DNA of 64,000 nucleotides, taken from the NCBI RefSeq assembly GCF_013403865.1, contig NZ_JABFDK010000001.1, positions 930,001 through 994,000 of the forward strand, written 5' to 3'. Positions 1 to 7,649 of the stretch are shown here, piece by piece (the stretch's first letter is position 1; every line of letters begins with the position of its first letter). The stretch comes from Winogradskyella costae (lineage in GTDB: Bacteria > Bacteroidota > Bacteroidia > Flavobacteriales > Flavobacteriaceae). Made by a program: the position numbers and the translations under genes. The notes under the pieces are model-generated. The model ran no database searches. It saw only the letters and a program-made list of their open reading frames with translations, and was not told the DNA's origin.

Positions 1-2
1 AT

Positions 3-1421
3 CATTCTGTAATACCTAAAAGTATTTCTGTAGACTTAAATGGCAATGTAATTATTGTCGGTTATTTTGATGCTGGAGAATTTGATGCCAATCCTGGTTC
101 TGAAGAATATCTTCTAAGTTCTACAAATTATGAAATGTTTATTGTAAAATTAGATACTAATGGAAACTTTATCTGGGCAACTTCTTTTGGAGCAACCGAT
201 GATTCTTTTGAGAGTATAACTGATGTTGGCACAGACAGTAATGGAGACATATATGTAACAGGATATTTTAATAGTACAATATCAATTGCTCATGCTGCAG
301 GAACTTCATCTATTACAAGCAGTGGATACTCCGATATATTTGTTTTAAAATATGCTTCTGAAGGTTATTATGTTTGGATGTACAGTGCTGGAGGTACAGA
401 CTTTGACTTGGGTATGAGCATAGATGTAACACCAACAGGTGATTCTTATATTACTGGGCAATATAGAGAAACGGCTACTTTTTACACGCCTATATTTGGT
501 CCTGGCGCAATTACCCTAAGTACTACCGCTAACTACAGAGGATTATTTGCTCTAAAACTAGATGCATCAGGCAATTACCAAAATGCAATTAAAATTGGCG
601 AAGCCCAATCTGAATGTATCGGAACTGCAATTGCTGTTGACACTAATAATGACGCTTATGTAACTGGGTATTATGGAGGTGTTTTAACATCTAATGAAGG
701 CACCACGGATCAATTAACCATTGATTCTGATGGCAATTATGAGGCGTTTGTAGCCAAAGTTGACCTTAAAAACCAAAATATATCATGGATTAAAGAGATT
801 GATGGAGGTACAGAATCAAATTTTGGTTACGGCATAGATACAGACTCTAACAACAACGTTTATGCTACTGGTTTCTTTAGTGCATCAATAACAGTTGATG
901 GTTACACACTTAACAAACAGACCACTCATGTTTTTGATAGTTATTTATTAAAAATGAATAGCTCAGGAGCATTTACAGGAGCATATCAATTTGGTGCTCT
1001 AAATGCTATAGAAACTCAACCTATAACTGTAGACACTAATGACAATATTATAGTTGCTGGATCCTTTAGAGAAACTGCAGATATTAGTCCTTTTTCAGCT
1101 GAGAACTTACAAATTACATCTTCTGGATTTAGAGATAATTACCTTTTTAAAATTGCCCAAGGTAATTTATTAAGCATAACAGATAATAGCATTAACAATA
1201 CACTTAAAGTGTATCCAAACCCTGTAGATGACATTCTTTACATAACTAGTCAGCAGCCAATACTTTCTAAAAACTACACAATTTTTGATGTAAACGGTAA
1301 ATTAATTTTATCAGGTAAATTACTATTTAATAATAAAATCAATATCAGCCATTTAAAAAGTGGATTCTATTTTCTAAGTTTAAATCAACAAGCAGAAACG
1401 TTTAAGTTTGTGAAAAATTAG
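3..1421 (+). CDS. T9SS-secreted SBBP/beta-propeller repeat protein, 5'-truncated
   Basis: The reading frame is open from the first bases of the window, so the true start lies upstream; 472 residues are visible. The protein is built from repeats of roughly 50-60 residues with a recurring core of the type TDSNGDIYVTGYF, preceded by FVLK or FIVKLD strands. This is the SBBP/beta-propeller pattern. The last 75 or so residues form a type A T9SS sorting domain (KVYPNPVDDILYI, then NGKLILSG, then a terminal SGFYFLSL block). Such proteins are exported by Sec, cross the outer membrane through the type IX system and stay on the surface or are released. The substrate or partner cannot be read from the sequence. 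The next gene starts 67 bp downstream on the same strand. Confidence 0.85.
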   Translation, partial: HSVIPKSISVDLNGNVIIVGYFDAGEFDANPGSEEYLLSSTNYEMFIVKLDTNGNFIWATSFGATDDSFESITDVGTDSNGDIYVTGYFNSTISIAHAAGTSSITSSGYSDIFVLKYASEGYYVWMYSAGGTDFDLGMSIDVTPTGDSYITGQYRETATFYTPIFGPGAITLSTTANYRGLFALKLDASGNYQNAIKIGEAQSECIGTAIAVDTNNDAYVTGYYGGVLTSNEGTTDQLTIDSDGNYEAFVAKVDLKNQNISWIKEIDGGTESNFGYGIDTDSNNNVYATGFFSASITVDGYTLNKQTTHVFDSYLLKMNSSGAFTGAYQFGALNAIETQPITVDTNDNIIVAGSFRETADISPFSAENLQITSSGFRDNYLFKIAQGNLLSITDNSINNTLKVYPNPVDDILYITSQQPILSKNYTIFDVNGKLILSGKLLFNNKINISHLKSGFYFLSLNQQAETFKFVKN

Positions 1422-1488
1422 ATTATAAAATACGGACATTCCTGCAATAATTTTTGGAATCAGAGTATAACCTTTCTATCTTCGAACT

Positions 1489-2682
1489 ATGTATAGATGG
1501 GAAATGTTTATCGATTTCTTTTTAATCGCCGGAATGTCTTTTTTAGCGTTCTTAATTCTTGTACTCATAAAATCTAAAGTTCACTTTTCAAAAACTATAC
1601 TGAACATATTTTTTATAAACGCTTTTTTCTTTTTACTCTATTACTACTCTTATCTTCACAAAATTAGAATTACTGGAGGTATTGCTATACTCTTTGGTCA
1701 TGGAGTTGGTTACCTTTTAGGACCCTCTTTTTTATATTTGGTTAAATCCTTAGTGTTTTCTAAAGAGAAAATTTTACGGCCCTATTTAAAGAGTCTCATT
1801 CCTTTTGCCATAGTTTTTGTATTTTGTAATGTGCCGCTATTCATTGCAATGACTACAGATTATTTTGATAGTTATCACAACCTTTATATCACATTAGAGA
1901 TTCCATTCAATATTTTAGAAAATATATTTATCATTTTCTACATTTTCAAAACACTAAAATTTTTAAATCGTCTAAAGATTTCCATACAAGAAAATTATGC
2001 AAACCTTTCCTCACAAAACCTTCAATGGTACAAACATTTTATCATTGGGTTTTTAGTTATTGTCATTATAGACTCACTGCTTAGCGTTTACGAGTTCTTT
2101 TTTACGGTAGATTTATGGAATATTGGAACCGTTATCGCCTTTATGTTATTCTTTCTATATCTTTATTTGGGCTATAAGGGCTTATATCAAGCTCAAATTC
2201 TTATTCCAAGCTTTCTATTAGACCAATTAGATGAATCTCAAACATCATCTAAAAACCCCATTTTAGACACTGATGCTACGACAGAAAAGGAAAAAACAAT
2301 AGTTAGACAACTCGATAGCTTAAAGCCTCAGGAAATTGAAAATTTAAAACAGAAACTGCACATACTTTTAACAGAAGATAAAGTGTATCTCAACGAGGAT
2401 CTTAATCTAACTCAGCTTTCCGAGTATATGGATATTTCTAACAAAAAATTATCTGAATTATTAAATCATCATTTAAGTACCAATTTTTACGATTTAATTA
2501 ATGAATATCGCATTAACGCCATTAAGGAACGGTTTGAAAATGGTGATGCCGAAAAATACACGATTATATCCATAGCCTATGACGCCGGTTTTAAGTCTAA
2601 GGCCAGTTTTTATAGAATTTTTAAGCAAAAAGAAGGGATCTCACCCTCTAATTATAATAAAAAATTTCAGGAAGTATCCTAA
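1489..2682 (+). CDS. AraC-family regulator with N-terminal multi-pass membrane domain
   Basis: The protein has 397 residues. About 240 N-terminal residues are strongly hydrophobic with roughly seven membrane segments. A charged linker follows (about 245-290), then a C-terminal AraC/HTH_18 DNA-binding domain (about 295-395) with its two helix-turn-helix units (LTQLSEYMDISNKKLSELLN and the IAYDAGFKSKASFYRIFK signature). Membrane-tethered AraC proteins of this kind are common in Flavobacteriia and probably sense an envelope or small-molecule signal; the ligand is unknown. A second ATG at 1504 is a plausible alternative start, because a weak promoter match (TATCTTCG at 1477-1484) would put transcription initiation close to 1489. 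It stands alone, with gpsA about 100 bp downstream. Confidence 0.85.
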   Translation: MYRWEMFIDFFLIAGMSFLAFLILVLIKSKVHFSKTILNIFFINAFFFLLYYYSYLHKIRITGGIAILFGHGVGYLLGPSFLYLVKSLVFSKEKILRPYLKSLIPFAIVFVFCNVPLFIAMTTDYFDSYHNLYITLEIPFNILENIFIIFYIFKTLKFLNRLKISIQENYANLSSQNLQWYKHFIIGFLVIVIIDSLLSVYEFFFTVDLWNIGTVIAFMLFFLYLYLGYKGLYQAQILIPSFLLDQLDESQTSSKNPILDTDATTEKEKTIVRQLDSLKPQEIENLKQKLHILLTEDKVYLNEDLNLTQLSEYMDISNKKLSELLNHHLSTNFYDLINEYRINAIKERFENGDAEKYTIISIAYDAGFKSKASFYRIFKQKEGISPSNYNKKFQEVS

Positions 2683-2748
2683 GCATCTTACCGCACTTTA
2701 GGAGACAATACTTAGCCCTTTAAAAACTTTATTTCACATTATTTTGAC

Positions 2749-2756
2749 TATTTTTG
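2749..2756 (+). promoter_or_regulatory. Candidate -7 promoter element of gpsA
   Basis: TATTTTTG fits the Bacteroidota -7 consensus TAnnTTTG and sits 24 bp before the gpsA ATG. No convincing -33 TTG is seen at the right distance. Confidence 0.35.
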
Positions 2757-2780
2757 ATATAGAAAAATGACACAATCACT

Positions 2781-3782
2781 ATGAGTGACACTATAAAATA
2801 CGCTGTATTTGGCGCAGGAAGTTGGGCAACAGCCATCGTAAAAATGCTTTGCGAAAATTTAGATGAAGTGGGTTGGTATATGCGAAGCGTTTACGCTAAA
2901 GAACACATTTTAAAAGAGAAACACAATCCTAGTTATTTAAGTTCTGTAGAATTTCATACCGATCAGTTAAAACTAAGCAACGATATTAATGAAATTGCAG
3001 ATTGGGCAGATGTGCTCATTTTTGTAATTCCATCGGCTTTTATACATGCCGAATTAGAAAAACTGACCTCAGACATTAGTAAAAAAACGATAGTATCTGC
3101 TGTAAAAGGGATTATGCCAGAAACTGGAAAATTAGTTGGTGAGCATTTTCATGATGAATACACTATTCCATTTGAAAACATTGCAGTTATTGCAGGTCCT
3201 TGCCACGCAGAAGAGGTGGCTTTAGAGCGCTTGTCGTATTTAACTATTGCGTGTGACGATGCAAAAAAAGCCCAAGCGATTGCCGATAATTTATCGAGTG
3301 ATTACATAAAAACCAAAACAAGTGATGATGTTATTGGTATTGAATATGCTGTAATGTTAAAAAATATTTACGCTATCGCTGCCGGAATGGCTCATGGATT
3401 GGGTTATGGTGATAATTTTCAGAGTGTTTTGATGAGTAACTCAATTAGAGAAATGAAACGCTTTATCAAAAAGATGCACAAGATGAAACGTAATATTAAT
3501 AATTCGGCTTATTTAGGTGATTTATTAGTAACTGGTTATTCTGTGTTTTCTAGAAACCGAATGTTCGGAAACATGATTGGCAAAGGGTACACAGTAAAAT
3601 CTGCGCAAATGGAAATGAACATGGTTGCAGAAGGCTACTACGCAACTAAAAGCGCATTCGAATTAAACAAAAAGAATAAAAAGAAAACCCAACTGCCTAT
3701 TATTAATGCTGTTTACGATATTCTTTATGACAATAAAGATCCTAAGAAAGTATTTAAGAAATTGACGGATAAGTTGGATTAG
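2781..3782 (+). CDS. gpsA: Glycerol-3-phosphate dehydrogenase [NAD(P)+]
   Basis: This 333-residue cytosolic enzyme interconverts dihydroxyacetone phosphate and sn-glycerol 3-phosphate, the entry step of phospholipid synthesis. The N-terminal Rossmann motif GAGSWA is at residues 11-16. The family blocks around AGPCHAEEV and the catalytic-lysine region (MLKNIYAIAAGMAHGLGYGDN) are present, as is the late substrate-binding segment (AYLGDLLVTGYSVFSRNR). Length is normal for GpsA. It is convergent with the small gene that ends at 3815; the 32-bp gap holds a weak GGC/GCC hairpin (3790-3804). Confidence 0.95.
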   Translation: MSDTIKYAVFGAGSWATAIVKMLCENLDEVGWYMRSVYAKEHILKEKHNPSYLSSVEFHTDQLKLSNDINEIADWADVLIFVIPSAFIHAELEKLTSDISKKTIVSAVKGIMPETGKLVGEHFHDEYTIPFENIAVIAGPCHAEEVALERLSYLTIACDDAKKAQAIADNLSSDYIKTKTSDDVIGIEYAVMLKNIYAIAAGMAHGLGYGDNFQSVLMSNSIREMKRFIKKMHKMKRNINNSAYLGDLLVTGYSVFSRNRMFGNMIGKGYTVKSAQMEMNMVAEGYYATKSAFELNKKNKKKTQLPIINAVYDILYDNKDPKKVFKKLTDKLD

Positions 3783-3814
3783 TTTGGCTTTGGCTATTAG
3801 CCAAGTGCTAATAC

Positions 3815-4210
3815 CTACTTTACCAAAATACCACGTAATTGCATCAACGGAATAGCCTGTAAAGCCTTTTCGTTGATTGTATTTTTTCTGAATACATACG
3901 TTTTATCAAACATTTGGTTGCCTTCAAAAAACGTTATTTTAAACTCATTATTTAGCTCTAAAACCTTTTCTTGTAAATATTCAATTTTAGCGTAACTTCT
4001 TGCAGGTAGTTTTGCAATCGTATGGCGCATTATAGGCGTTACTTTAGTGTCACTATAACCTTTGGTAACAATAAGAACCGTATCTAAATCTTTATCGCTA
4101 TTATTAATGATATAAGCATTCCAATCTTGAGTTTTGTATTCCAAATGTTCTTCTTGCACCACGGCAACATGAACATCTTTTACTTCGGGGATTTTAATGT
4201 CTTTTTTCAA
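3815..4210 (-). CDS. Conserved hypothetical protein downstream of pheS
   Basis: This 131-residue soluble protein has no signal peptide and no membrane segment. It starts with a charged lysine-rich stretch and appears to be mostly beta-strand, with phrases such as NAYIINNSDKDLDTVLIV that suggest an immunoglobulin-like or beta-sandwich fold. I recognise it only as a conserved flavobacterial hypothetical. It lies 3 bp downstream of pheS on the same strand and is almost certainly co-transcribed with it. Nothing in the sequence gives a specific function. Confidence 0.75.
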   Translation of the reverse strand: MKKDIKIPEVKDVHVAVVQEEHLEYKTQDWNAYIINNSDKDLDTVLIVTKGYSDTKVTPIMRHTIAKLPARSYAKIEYLQEKVLELNNEFKITFFEGNQMFDKTYVFRKNTINEKALQAIPLMQLRGILVK

Positions 4211-4213
4211 AGT

Positions 4214-5233
4214 TTATAATGCTGATTTAAACTGCTCTAAAAATCGAACGTCATTCTCACTCAACAATCTAATATCGCTAATTTGGTTTAATAACATCGC
4301 AATACGATCAATTCCCATTCCGAAAGCAAACCCAGAATAGACTTTAGAATCAATACCGCAGTTTTCTAAGACATTAGGATCTACCATTCCGCAACCCATA
4401 ATTTCTAACCAACCGGTACCTTTAGTAATTTTATAATCTGTTTCGGTTTCTAATCCCCAATATACATCGACCTCTGCACTTGGCTCAGTAAACGGAAAGT
4501 ATGAAGGACGTAATCTAATTTTAGACTTCCCAAACATCTCTGTTGTAAAGTATTGTAAGGTTTGTTTTAAATCTGCAAAACTCACATCTTTATCAATATA
4601 TAAGCCTTCCACTTGGTGAAAGAAACAATGTGAACGTGCAGAAATCGCTTCATTTCTATAAACTCTTCCTGGAGAAATTGTACGAATTGGAGGCTGATTA
4701 TTCTCCATATAACGTACTTGTACAGAACTTGTATGTGTACGTAATAAAATATCTGGATCGGTTTGAATAAAAAACGTATCCTGCATATCTCTCGCTGGGT
4801 GGTATTCTGGTAAATTCAACGCTGTAAAGTTATGCCAATCATCTTCAATTTCCGGACCTTCACTAACGTTAAAACCAATGCGCGAAAAAATATCAATAAT
4901 CTCATTTTTAACTATAGAAATAGGATGACGTGCACCAATAGCAATCGGTTCACCAGGACGTGATAAATCACCAAAAATCCCTTTGTCTTCCTCTTTACTT
5001 TCTAAAGCTTCCTTTAAATCGTTGACTTTAGCTTCCGCTGTAATTTTAAGCTCGTTAATTATCTGTCCGAATTCACGTTTCTGATCGTTCGCTACATTTT
5101 TCAATTCGCCATAAAATGCTTTTAAATGCCCTTTGGAACCTAAATATTTAATTCTAAAGGCTTCAACCTCTTCTTTTGACTGTGCTTTAAAAGCTTCTGC
5201 TTCTGCTATGAGTTCTTTTATCTTATCTATCAT
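4214..5233 (-). CDS. pheS: Phenylalanyl-tRNA synthetase alpha subunit
   Basis: This is the 339-residue catalytic alpha subunit of the class II (alpha-beta)2 enzyme that charges tRNA-Phe in the cytosol. Residues 1-85 form the N-terminal coiled coil that contacts tRNA (with GSKGHLKAFYGELK). The rest is the class II core: motif 2 around RVYRNEAISARSHCFFHQVEG, and motif 3 with the FAFGMGIDRIAMLL helix near residues 303-316. Length is normal. pheT is not adjacent, as is common in Bacteroidota. A -7-like TAAATTTG (minus strand, 5273-5280) and a 15-bp palindrome (5240-5254) lie between promoter and start codon. Confidence 0.96.
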   Translation of the reverse strand: MIDKIKELIAEAEAFKAQSKEEVEAFRIKYLGSKGHLKAFYGELKNVANDQKREFGQIINELKITAEAKVNDLKEALESKEEDKGIFGDLSRPGEPIAIGARHPISIVKNEIIDIFSRIGFNVSEGPEIEDDWHNFTALNLPEYHPARDMQDTFFIQTDPDILLRTHTSSVQVRYMENNQPPIRTISPGRVYRNEAISARSHCFFHQVEGLYIDKDVSFADLKQTLQYFTTEMFGKSKIRLRPSYFPFTEPSAEVDVYWGLETETDYKITKGTGWLEIMGCGMVDPNVLENCGIDSKVYSGFAFGMGIDRIAMLLNQISDIRLLSENDVRFLEQFKSAL

Positions 5234-5239
5234 TTTATG

Positions 5240-5280
5240 CTGAATTTAATTCAGTATCTCATATTGAGAGCGCAAATTTA
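5240..5280 (-). promoter_or_regulatory. pheS promoter element and start-proximal palindrome
   Basis: On the minus strand TAAATTTG (5273-5280) matches TAnnTTTG, 39 bp before the pheS start. Between it and the ATG lies CTGAATT-T-AATTCAG (5240-5254), a perfect 7-bp inverted repeat that could fold next to the start codon or bind a protein. No -33 element at the expected spacing was found. Confidence 0.35.
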
Positions 5281-5292
5281 ACGATTTTATAC

Positions 5293-5326
5293 AAAAAAAA
5301 CGCCTTCAAATTGAAGGCGTTTTTTA
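5293..5326. terminator. Intrinsic terminator, symmetric
   Basis: A perfect CGCCTTCAA/TTGAAGGCG hairpin (5301-5319) is flanked by an A run on the left and a T run on the right. It lies just downstream of the minus-strand lipoprotein gene ending at 5346 and separates it from pheS. Confidence 0.85.
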
Positions 5327-5345
5327 TCTATTTTATAAAAAAGAC

Positions 5346-5783
5346 TTATTGTCTGATAAAAACGTCTTTATACGTTGTGTCATCTGACGTATCATCAGGT
5401 GTTCCATTATCGTAAAAATCTTCAAAATAGAACGTATTGTTCTCAAAAATCAATTCTTGTGTTGCTACATCACCTTCAATATATTGCGTATAAAATCCAT
5501 CTCCATCGTTTGACCAAGTTGCTGAAATAAATTCTTCTAATAAGCAATTACCTTCTGTATCTTCTTCAAAATCGGTATATTCAAAAGTTCCATCTGAATT
5601 AAAAATAAAAGTTTCTTCTTTTTCACAATCAGATACAGTTTGTTCAACTCCATTTTCGAAAAACGTATGATATTTCCATGTCCCAACTAACGGGTCTATA
5701 GGAGCGTCATCATCATCATTATCGCTACTACAAGATGTAAACACAAGTGCAAAAACACTTAAAAGTAAAATTAATTTTTTCAT
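5346..5783 (-). CDS. Lipocalin-like lipoprotein
   Basis: This 145-residue protein has a lipoprotein signal peptide (MKKLILLLSVFALVFTSC, lipobox Cys at 18) followed by an acidic SSDNDDDD tether typical of Bacteroidota lipoproteins. The mature part has the usual start of lipocalin-like/DUF4923-type domains (DPLVGTWKYHTFFENG) and a FIFNSDGTFEYTDF strand pair, consistent with a small beta-barrel. It probably sits in the outer membrane or periplasm. The ligand is unknown. It is monocistronic, with its own terminator (5293-5326). Confidence 0.8.
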   Translation of the reverse strand: MKKLILLLSVFALVFTSCSSDNDDDDAPIDPLVGTWKYHTFFENGVEQTVSDCEKEETFIFNSDGTFEYTDFEEDTEGNCLLEEFISATWSNDGDGFYTQYIEGDVATQELIFENNTFYFEDFYDNGTPDDTSDDTTYKDVFIRQ

Positions 5784-5850
5784 AAGTAAATTTAGGTTAA
5801 AATGTTAAATGTTGAAATTAACAATTTCTTAACAAAAACCTAATAGAGAC

Positions 5851-6213
5851 TTACTTTATATATTCTGTTTCCAAAAAATAGTTTACAATAGCCTCTTTCA
5901 TCAGCACACTTTGTTCACCAGCCTTTAAATGTGGTAATTGCGCTAATACTTTGTAATGTGGCCACCCTTCATCATCTACATAATCGAATTCATAATAACC
6001 ATAAGGCTCTAAGACCTTACAAATTGCGATATGCATTAAATCGAGTTTATGATCTTTTTTATATTCGCGATGCAATTGCCCAAGCTCTTGCACACCAATA
6101 AGGTATATAATTGAATCGAGATCTAATTTATCTCCATCAGCAAATTGGTTAGAAAGTTTCTCTACTACCAACTCCCATCGCTCTTTTAATTGTTCGTCTC
6201 TTGCCATGCTCAT
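5851..6213 (-). CDS. Small conserved hypothetical protein
   Basis: This 120-residue, soluble, mostly helical protein has no signal sequence. Recognisable stretches are LDLDSIIYLIGVQELG and DLMHIAICKVLEPYGYYEF. I recognise it as a conserved Bacteroidota hypothetical of unknown role. A second in-frame ATG at 6207 (third codon) could be the real start. The 240 bp upstream contain an imperfect hairpin (6257-6281: AAGTTGAAGT / ACTTCAAGTT with a 5-nt loop), which may lie in its leader. Confidence 0.75.
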   Translation of the reverse strand: MSMARDEQLKERWELVVEKLSNQFADGDKLDLDSIIYLIGVQELGQLHREYKKDHKLDLMHIAICKVLEPYGYYEFDYVDDEGWPHYKVLAQLPHLKAGEQSVLMKEAIVNYFLETEYIK

Positions 6214-6407
6214 TTCCCGTAAAACGGAAATCTCTTTAATTAATAATCAAAGTTTTAAGTTGAAGTGTTCGACTTCAAGTTTAACTTTTTATAAGGCTTC
6301 AAAGTTAATAAACTAAAGTAGGTTGAAATGCGTTATTATTTATAAATCAGAAAAAAAGTATAGTTTATCTTATTATCCCTAAGTTTAAATTATTTGATTG
6401 ACTAAAA

Positions 6408-6436
6408 TTTGAACTTAAAAAATTCATGTACTTTTG
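6408..6436 (+). promoter_or_regulatory. Promoter of the cvpA-like gene
   Basis: TTTG (6408-6411), a 17-bp spacer and TACTTTTG (6429-6436) fit the Bacteroidota -33/-7 pattern. The predicted transcript would begin about 10 nt before the ATG at 6454. Confidence 0.55.
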
Positions 6437-6453
6437 TTTAAACCGCTAGTTCT

Positions 6454-6981
6454 ATGAGTATAATTGATATTATTTTAGCCTCCCTTTTATTATTCGGATT
6501 TGTACGTGGGCTATTTAAAGGGCTTTTTGTAGAAGTCGCTTCTTTATTAGCTTTAGTTTTGGGTGTATATGGCGCGATTCATTTTAGTGATTTTGCCGCA
6601 GGCTTTTTAGAACCTAAGGTAGATTGGAATGAAAAAACCATTAATATCGTTGCTTTTGCCATCACTTTTGTCGTGATTGTTTTAGTCATTAGCCTAGCCG
6701 GAAAAGCATTAACCAAATTAGCCGATTTCGCCGCTTTAGGAATCATCAATAAACTCGCAGGCGCTGTTTTTGGAGCGCTTAAAATTGGATTAATTCTTAG
6801 TGTACTTTTGAGTGTTTTTCATAAAATGAATAACACCTTACCCTTTATGGAAAAAGAAGATTTGGAAAAAAGCACGCTTTACGAACCCATAAAATCATTA
6901 GCTCCTATGATTTTTCCATCAATCATCAAAAGCGAATCAGAAGCAGACGCTGAGCCAGACACTACTGAGGAAAACGCATAA
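6454..6981 (+). CDS. CvpA family membrane protein
   Basis: This 175-residue inner-membrane protein has four hydrophobic segments (about residues 3-25, 29-48, 62-85 and 100-122). It carries the CvpA-type opening IIDIILASLLLFGFVRGLFKGLF and a charged acidic tail. In E. coli CvpA is linked to colicin V production and envelope stress. In Bacteroidota the family is widespread but its exact job is unsettled. It is a single gene with its own promoter (6408-6436) and a bidirectional terminator that also serves the convergent carbonic anhydrase gene. Confidence 0.88.
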   Translation: MSIIDIILASLLLFGFVRGLFKGLFVEVASLLALVLGVYGAIHFSDFAAGFLEPKVDWNEKTINIVAFAITFVVIVLVISLAGKALTKLADFAALGIINKLAGAVFGALKIGLILSVLLSVFHKMNNTLPFMEKEDLEKSTLYEPIKSLAPMIFPSIIKSESEADAEPDTTEENA

Positions 6982-7010
6982 AAAAACCATTCTTTCGAAT
7001 GGCGTTTTTT
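6981..7010. terminator. Bidirectional terminator
   Basis: CCATTC (6987-6992), a 4-nt loop and GAATGG (6997-7002) are flanked by A6 and T6 runs, between the convergent cvpA-like gene and the end of the SulP/carbonic anhydrase operon. Confidence 0.8.
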
Positions 7011-7011
7011 A

Positions 7012-7638
7012 CTAATCTAAGTGATAAATTTCCATAATATCTTTGAGATATTTTTCAAAGTCTATTTTCAAATCAATGAGTTTTCCGGTGTGTACATCAA
7101 ACACCCAACCGTGTACTTTTAAACCACGATCCCTATAGGCTTTTTGAACTGCAGCCGTTTTAATTAAGTTAACGCATTGTTCTTTTACGTTGAGTTCTAC
7201 TAAGCGATCGTATTTTTTTTCTTCGCATGTAATCGCATTCAATTCCGTATGATGAATTCTATAAACGTCTCTGATATTTCGTAACCAACCATTTAAAACT
7301 CCTAAGTCTGCAGATTGCATAGCCGCTTTTACACCACCACACGCATAATGACCGCATACCACAACGTGGTTCACTTTTAAATGTGTTACGGCGTAATCCA
7401 CAACAGACATGGCATTTAAATCCGTACCAATAACCATATTGGCGATATTTCTATGTACAAAAACTTCCCCAGGACCTAACCCCATCAAATCTTCAGCGGT
7501 TACTCTACTATCGGAACACCCTATGTATAACAATTCTGGTTTTTGTCCTTTCCCTAAGTCTTCAAAATAATTAGCATCAACGGCAAGTTTATCTTTAATC
7601 CACTTCTCGTTATTTTTAAATACATTATTTAAGTCCAT
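7012..7638 (-). CDS. can: Beta-class carbonic anhydrase (first copy)
   Basis: This 208-residue cytosolic zinc enzyme interconverts CO2 and bicarbonate. The beta-class zinc ligands are visible: C41 and D43 with R45 in GCSDSRV, then H97 and C100 in CGHYACGG. Length and motifs fit the clade that includes E. coli Can. It is the last gene of a six-gene minus-strand operon, 11 bp after the SulP transporter gene that ends at 7650. Transporter-carbonic anhydrase adjacency, and fusions of the two in other bacteria, support a role in using or trapping imported bicarbonate. A terminator follows at once. Confidence 0.95.
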   Translation of the reverse strand: MDLNNVFKNNEKWIKDKLAVDANYFEDLGKGQKPELLYIGCSDSRVTAEDLMGLGPGEVFVHRNIANMVIGTDLNAMSVVDYAVTHLKVNHVVVCGHYACGGVKAAMQSADLGVLNGWLRNIRDVYRIHHTELNAITCEEKKYDRLVELNVKEQCVNLIKTAAVQKAYRDRGLKVHGWVFDVHTGKLIDLKIDFEKYLKDIMEIYHLD

Positions 7639-7649
7639 ATTTATATCAG

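Noticed and set aside
6257-6281. Hairpin between two divergent genes as a terminator
   Set aside because: No gene ends there on either strand, so it is at most a leader structure of the minus-strand gene.
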